In this document: piece by piece, positions 63,301 to 64,000 of the stretch | Numbering within the stretch: the first letter of the stretch is position 1 | How the letters are laid out: every line of letters starts with the position of its first letter | Assembly: GCA_014706295.1 (NCBI GenBank) | Contig: JACSVZ010000002.1 | Coordinates: 52,672,432 to 52,736,431 of the forward strand | Source: Lycocorax pyrrhopterus obiensis | Taxonomy: Eukaryota; Chordata; Aves; Passeriformes; Paradisaeidae | Direction: 5' to 3' | DNA: 64,000 nt | Program-made: the position numbers and the translations under genes | The notes under the pieces: generated by a model | What the model was told of the DNA's origin: nothing | What the model saw: the letters and a program-made list of their open reading frames with translations, nothing else | Database searches by the model: none

Positions 63301-63332
63301 TATTCCTGACCGACCTTATTCCCTCTTTGAAG
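36172..63332 (+). CDS. LANCL2: LANCL2, lanthionine synthetase C-like protein 2 (gene span, coding exons 1-8 of 9, 3' end off window)
   Basis: Eight exons join in phase into 418 residues plus a split codon. Introns are 9885, 3994, 2195, 617, 3673, 2293 and 3249 bases, and intron 8 runs off the window. The product closely resembles human LANCL2 (450 residues) from exon 2 onward, including the LLQQMEEGLKTADPHDCSAY, NGRRVTFLCGDAGPLAVGA and KKFRSGNYPSSLSNETDR blocks. The family folds as an alpha/alpha barrel with a zinc site. By alignment with LANCL1 the ligands are Cys320 (WCHGAPG), Cys366 and His367 (CHGTAGNG); the 46-residue spacing between the cysteines matches LANCL1. LanCL proteins bind glutathione and add it to dehydroamino acids in damaged proteins. 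LANCL2 is N-myristoylated, associates with membranes and is reported in Akt/mTORC2 and abscisic-acid signalling. LANCL1 and LANCL3 are excluded by the LANCL2-type N-terminus. Each exon is listed separately. Confidence 0.97.
43443..43558 (-). mobile_element. tRNA-Ile/CR1 hybrid SINE (TguSINE1-like)
   Basis: Read on the minus strand, a tRNA-Ile-like part (ATTAGAGCACAGTGCTAATA, then ACACCAAGGTCATGG and the B box GGTTTGATCC) is followed by CCGTTCACTTAAGAGT and a CR1-like tail ending in AATATTCTATGAT. The head lacks the A box, so the 5' end is truncated. This architecture matches the passerine SINE family TguSINE1 and is the best clue to the host group. It lies in LANCL2 intron 1, antisense to the gene. 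Confidence 0.8.
46149..46173. repeat. (TTTGG)n repeat
   Basis: About five TTTGG units in intron 1, about 85 bases before exon 2. Confidence 0.85.
46258..46375 (+). CDS. LANCL2: LANCL2 coding exon 2 (residues 68-106 and first base of codon 107)
   Basis: The acceptor is CTGCTTTCAG|GTC and the donor GGACTG|GTGAG, phase 0 in and phase 1 out. It encodes VNARFSKRIQAKIKDLLQQM followed by EEGLKTADPHDCSAYTGWT, the start of the LanC barrel. The first eight residues differ most from human; from RIQ onward it is nearly invariant. It follows a 9.9-kb first intron. Confidence 0.95.
46630..47161 (-). mobile_element. ERVL-type LTR, antisense in LANCL2 intron 2
   Basis: On the minus strand it begins TGTCCTGGTTTCAGCTGGGA at 47161, then AGTCAAGGACTTTTCAGTTT, a TATA-like TACATAAACTGGGAG (about 46886-46900), an ATTAAA signal (46695-46700) and TTCTTATCTCAGCCCATGGG. 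This is the text of a common avian ERVL LTR. The 3' end fades into diverged sequence before a clear CA terminus, so the left edge is approximate and no target duplication was found. Confidence 0.8.
48687..48708. repeat. (TTTTG)n repeat
   Basis: Four TTTTG-type units in LANCL2 intron 2. Confidence 0.85.
49024..50069 (-). mobile_element. Solo ERVL-type LTR with perfect 5-bp target duplication
   Basis: On the minus strand the element starts TGTATTGGGTTTGCATGGC (50069) and ends CAACCCACTACA (49024), giving TGTA...TACA ends. CTTTG lies directly on both sides (49019-49023 and 50070-50074). The AATAAA signal is at 49210-49215 on the minus strand. The text, including the CTGCAGCCCATGGAG repeats, matches a long avian ERVL LTR family. 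There is no internal sequence, so it is a solo LTR left by recombination. It sits 300 bases before LANCL2 exon 3, antisense to the gene. Confidence 0.92.
49430..49760. repeat. Degenerate minisatellite inside the LTR
   Basis: Variants of CCATGGGCTGCAG recur (about 49515, 49649, 49688 and 49717), as do GCTCCAGYGTG motifs. These form degenerate tandem units of unequal length, a known property of this LTR family. Confidence 0.6.
50370..50577 (+). CDS. LANCL2: LANCL2 coding exon 3 (residues 107-176, both end codons split)
   Basis: The acceptor is CGTTTCAG|GTATT and the donor CCAA|GTAAGT. The first two bases complete Gly107 and the last two begin Lys176. It encodes GIALLYLQLYRVTKNQ, the LDYVKR helix and the glycine-rich stretch FLCGDAGPLAVGAV, one of the repeated GxxG-type inner-barrel motifs of LanC proteins. 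It starts about 300 bases after a solo LTR in intron 2. Confidence 0.96.
50578..52772 (+). other. LANCL2: LANCL2 intron 3 (2.2 kb)
   Basis: No gene or clearly recognisable repeat. Several short open frames on both strands have no protein-like features and no homology I recognise. Confidence 0.7.
52773..52920 (+). CDS. LANCL2: LANCL2 coding exon 4 (residues 176-225)
   Basis: The acceptor is CTGATGCAG|GTTG and the donor AAAGAG|GTAAGA. The first base completes Lys176 and the exon ends in phase 0. It encodes LLQLQRTVISTDAELPDELL, then YGRAGYLYALLYLNTEISP, with the GRAG glycine motif typical of a LanC repeat. The middle (residues 182-190) and the stretch after NTEI are the variable parts compared with human. 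Confidence 0.96.
53538..53684 (+). CDS. LANCL2: LANCL2 coding exon 5 (residues 226-274)
   Basis: The acceptor is TTTTCTTAG|GTAATA and the donor ATGCAG|GTAAGA, phase 0 at both ends. It encodes VIDAIIESGKNFSKEERKTD, then RCPLLYQWHRKQYVGAAHG and VAGIYYMLMQ. The GAAHGVAGI segment is another inner-barrel glycine motif and is nearly identical to human. Intron 4, just before it, is the shortest in the gene (617 bases). Confidence 0.96.
53685..57357 (+). other. LANCL2: LANCL2 intron 5 (3.7 kb)
   Basis: It contains a CR1 3' fragment (55458-55592) and T-rich and pyrimidine-rich stretches around 54127-54150. The 153- and 136-codon open frames around 55484-56189 overlap on opposite strands; the + one starts inside the CR1 fragment. 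Neither looks coding. Confidence 0.7.
55458..55592 (-). mobile_element. CR1 LINE 3' fragment in LANCL2 intron 5
   Basis: From the + side: ATCATAGAATCACAGAATGT, GCTGAGTTGGAAGGGACACA, CATCGAGTCCAACTCCTGGC and GTTGTCCAAACACTTCTTAA. This is the reverse complement of the CR1 3' end with two units of the terminal repeat. It looks less diverged than the other CR1 copies, and is 5'-truncated. Confidence 0.88.
57358..57540 (+). CDS. LANCL2: LANCL2 coding exon 6 (residues 275-335), first zinc ligand
   Basis: The acceptor is TTTTCTTCAG|CCA and the donor TATAAG|GTGAAT, phase 0 at both ends. It contains KKFRSGNYPSSLSNETDR and VHWCHGAPGV. Cys320 in the WCHG motif is the first zinc ligand by homology to LANCL1 Cys276. 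The donor departs from consensus at +5 (T instead of G), and a SINE begins about 20 bases downstream. The frame stays open through the donor for another 30 codons. Confidence 0.97.
57561..57680 (-). mobile_element. tRNA-Ile/CR1 hybrid SINE next to the exon 6 donor
   Basis: Same layout as the copy at 43443: on the minus strand a tRNA-like head with the B box GGTTTGATCC, then CACTTAAGGGCTGGATTCGA and a CR1-like tail (CCCTTCCAACCCAGAATACT). The anticodon-arm part of the head is missing about 10 bases compared with the other copy. Its tail end lies about 20 bases after the donor of LANCL2 exon 6. The head ends directly in an AT/GATA microsatellite. Confidence 0.8.
57681..57728. repeat. AT and GATA microsatellite
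   Basis: An (AT)n run passes into about six GATA units and then back to TATGTATATATA. It directly abuts the head side of the SINE. Confidence 0.9.
58998..59013. repeat. (GTT)n microsatellite
   Basis: Five GTT units in LANCL2 intron 6, within a G/T-rich stretch (58976-59033). Confidence 0.85.
59250..59330 (+). other. Long imperfect hairpin in LANCL2 intron 6
   Basis: CAAGTACTCATAAAGGC at 59250-59266 pairs perfectly with 59314-59330. TCCTGCTTGTACAT (59267-59280) pairs with 59290-59303 with one mismatch. The loop is GTGACAGAG (59281-59289). One 10-base bulge (59304-59313) sits on the 3' arm. The 81-base length and 31 nearly continuous pairs resemble a microRNA precursor, but the large bulge is unusual. 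A local inverted duplication or a palindromic transposon end would look the same. Confidence 0.6.
59834..60010 (+). CDS. LANCL2: LANCL2 coding exon 7 (residues 336-394), remaining zinc ligands
   Basis: The acceptor is TATTCCACAG|ACT and the donor TGCAAG|GTGAGC, phase 0 at both ends. It encodes TFKEDKYLKDAMDCSDVIWQ, then RGLLRKGYGICHGTAGNGYS and FLSLYNLTQDRKYLYRACK. Cys366 and His367 in the CHGTAGNG motif complete the zinc site with Cys320. This is the most conserved part of the family, and no substitution is seen at a key residue. Confidence 0.97.
60011..63259 (+). other. LANCL2: LANCL2 intron 7 (3.2 kb)
   Basis: A short TTTGG repeat lies near 60630-60650. Open frames at 60990-61909 and 62290-62641 overlap on both strands and show no protein family. 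No transposon is recognised with confidence. Confidence 0.7.
63260..63332 (+). CDS. LANCL2: LANCL2 coding exon 8 (residues 395-418 and first base of codon 419)
   Basis: The acceptor is GTTCCCCAG|TTT and the donor TTTGAAG|GTAAAG, phase 0 in and phase 1 out. It encodes FAEWCLEYGAHGCRIPDRPY then SLFE, matching the penultimate coding exon of vertebrate LANCL2. The final exon, which begins inside the conserved SLFEGMAG segment, is not found between 63333 and 64000. Confidence 0.95.
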
Positions 63333-64000
63333 GTAAAGTGATGGTGTTGCAAATGGTTTTGTACTACAGGAAAGAGGGGCACCTTTGCGATTTTGGCACA
63401 TGCATAGGAGTTGGGAAGTCTTTGGTGGGTTCCTCCACTATTAAACACCCCCCCCCCCCCCATACCATCACCTCTGCCTAAAAGAAGGCAGGGTGGCAGG
63501 GAGTAGGAAAGCACAAAGGGAAATCATTCACCATCACAACTTTCACTCCTCGTTGCATTTCAGCAGTTTGAATGTAAAACCAGTGCCAGTGTTACTCCGG
63601 AATAAAATTCTGCTGTGCTGATGCCACTTGGTTTAAAGCAAAGAGAAGTCCAGGCAACAGTTTTGTCACAGGTGGTTTTTCAGAGGGACTGGGCAGACGA
63701 GCAGCTGTGGGTAGGGGGTCTCAAACTAGTTGCTGGCTGTCAGAAGTAGGCCTTCTCTGCTGCCGTACTCGACCAAGGAAAAGGTAGTTTTAATATGACC
63801 CCAAATCACCTGAACAGGAAAGCAATGCAGAGTTCTTAGGGGATTATCTGTACGTTCCAAGATGTTACCATATACTTTCCTAGAGCTTTGTATTTTTTTT
63901 ATCTGTAGCTTATTTTCTATTCCGTGTATCATCCTCACGTTACAGAATCAGTAGCAAGGAATTACAGATCCAAGTGGGACTTAAGGTAGCGCCGCGGCTG
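63333..64000 (+). other. LANCL2: Start of LANCL2 intron 8, runs off the window
   Basis: It begins with the GTAAAG donor. It holds a 14-base C run at 63448-63461 and nothing that could encode the expected last exon (the GMAGAIHF segment). Confidence 0.75.
63448..63461. repeat. Poly-C run
   Basis: Fourteen C in a row in intron 8. Such runs are often miscounted in sequencing. Confidence 0.9.

Noticed and set aside
1..64000. CRISPR arrays, operons, phage or bacterial mobile systems
   Set aside because: No regular spaced repeats or dense coding strands. The window is vertebrate nuclear DNA.

Overview
The window is vertebrate nuclear DNA, almost certainly from a bird and probably a passerine. The evidence is: one multi-exon gene with GT-AG introns behind a CpG island; CR1 LINE 3' ends with the terminal ATTCTATGA-type repeat in both orientations; avian-type ERV LTRs; and two copies of a SINE that joins a tRNA-Ile-like head to a CR1-like tail, an architecture I know from the passerine family TguSINE1. 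There is no prokaryotic or viral gene cluster here.

The only gene I can identify is LANCL2 (lanthionine synthetase C-like 2), on the + strand. Eight of its expected nine coding exons are present: 36172-36372, 46258-46375, 50370-50577, 52773-52920, 53538-53684, 57358-57540, 59834-60010 and 63260-63332. All junctions are GT/AG and the reading phase is kept across each one. Together they encode 418 complete residues plus one split codon, against 450 in human LANCL2. The last exon (about 30 residues) must lie beyond base 64000. The conserved start with Gly2 for myristoylation and the three zinc ligands (Cys320, Cys366, His367) are intact.

Layout. From 1 to about 35000 there is no supportable gene. 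This stretch looks intergenic and carries a solo-LTR-like element (about 7410-8344), a second LTR-like element (about 16094-16666) preceded by a hydrophobic ORF, CR1 fragments and a long ancient CR1/L3-like LINE relic (about 23860-25880). From 35080 to 36700 lies a CpG island with the LANCL2 promoter and 5' leader, which also holds a 36-codon ORF for a possible one-pass membrane microprotein. From 36373 the LANCL2 introns carry two antisense ERV LTRs (one with a perfect 5-bp target duplication), two SINEs, one CR1 fragment, several microsatellites and an 81-base hairpin in intron 6.

In mammals LANCL2 lies between EGFR (upstream) and VOPP1 (downstream). Neither is visible here, so the 5' part of the window is probably the EGFR-LANCL2 interval. 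I found no convincing new multi-gene system. The items most worth checking are the intron 6 hairpin, the SINE placed about 20 bases after the exon 6 donor, the CpG-island microprotein ORF and the hydrophobic ORF next to an LTR.
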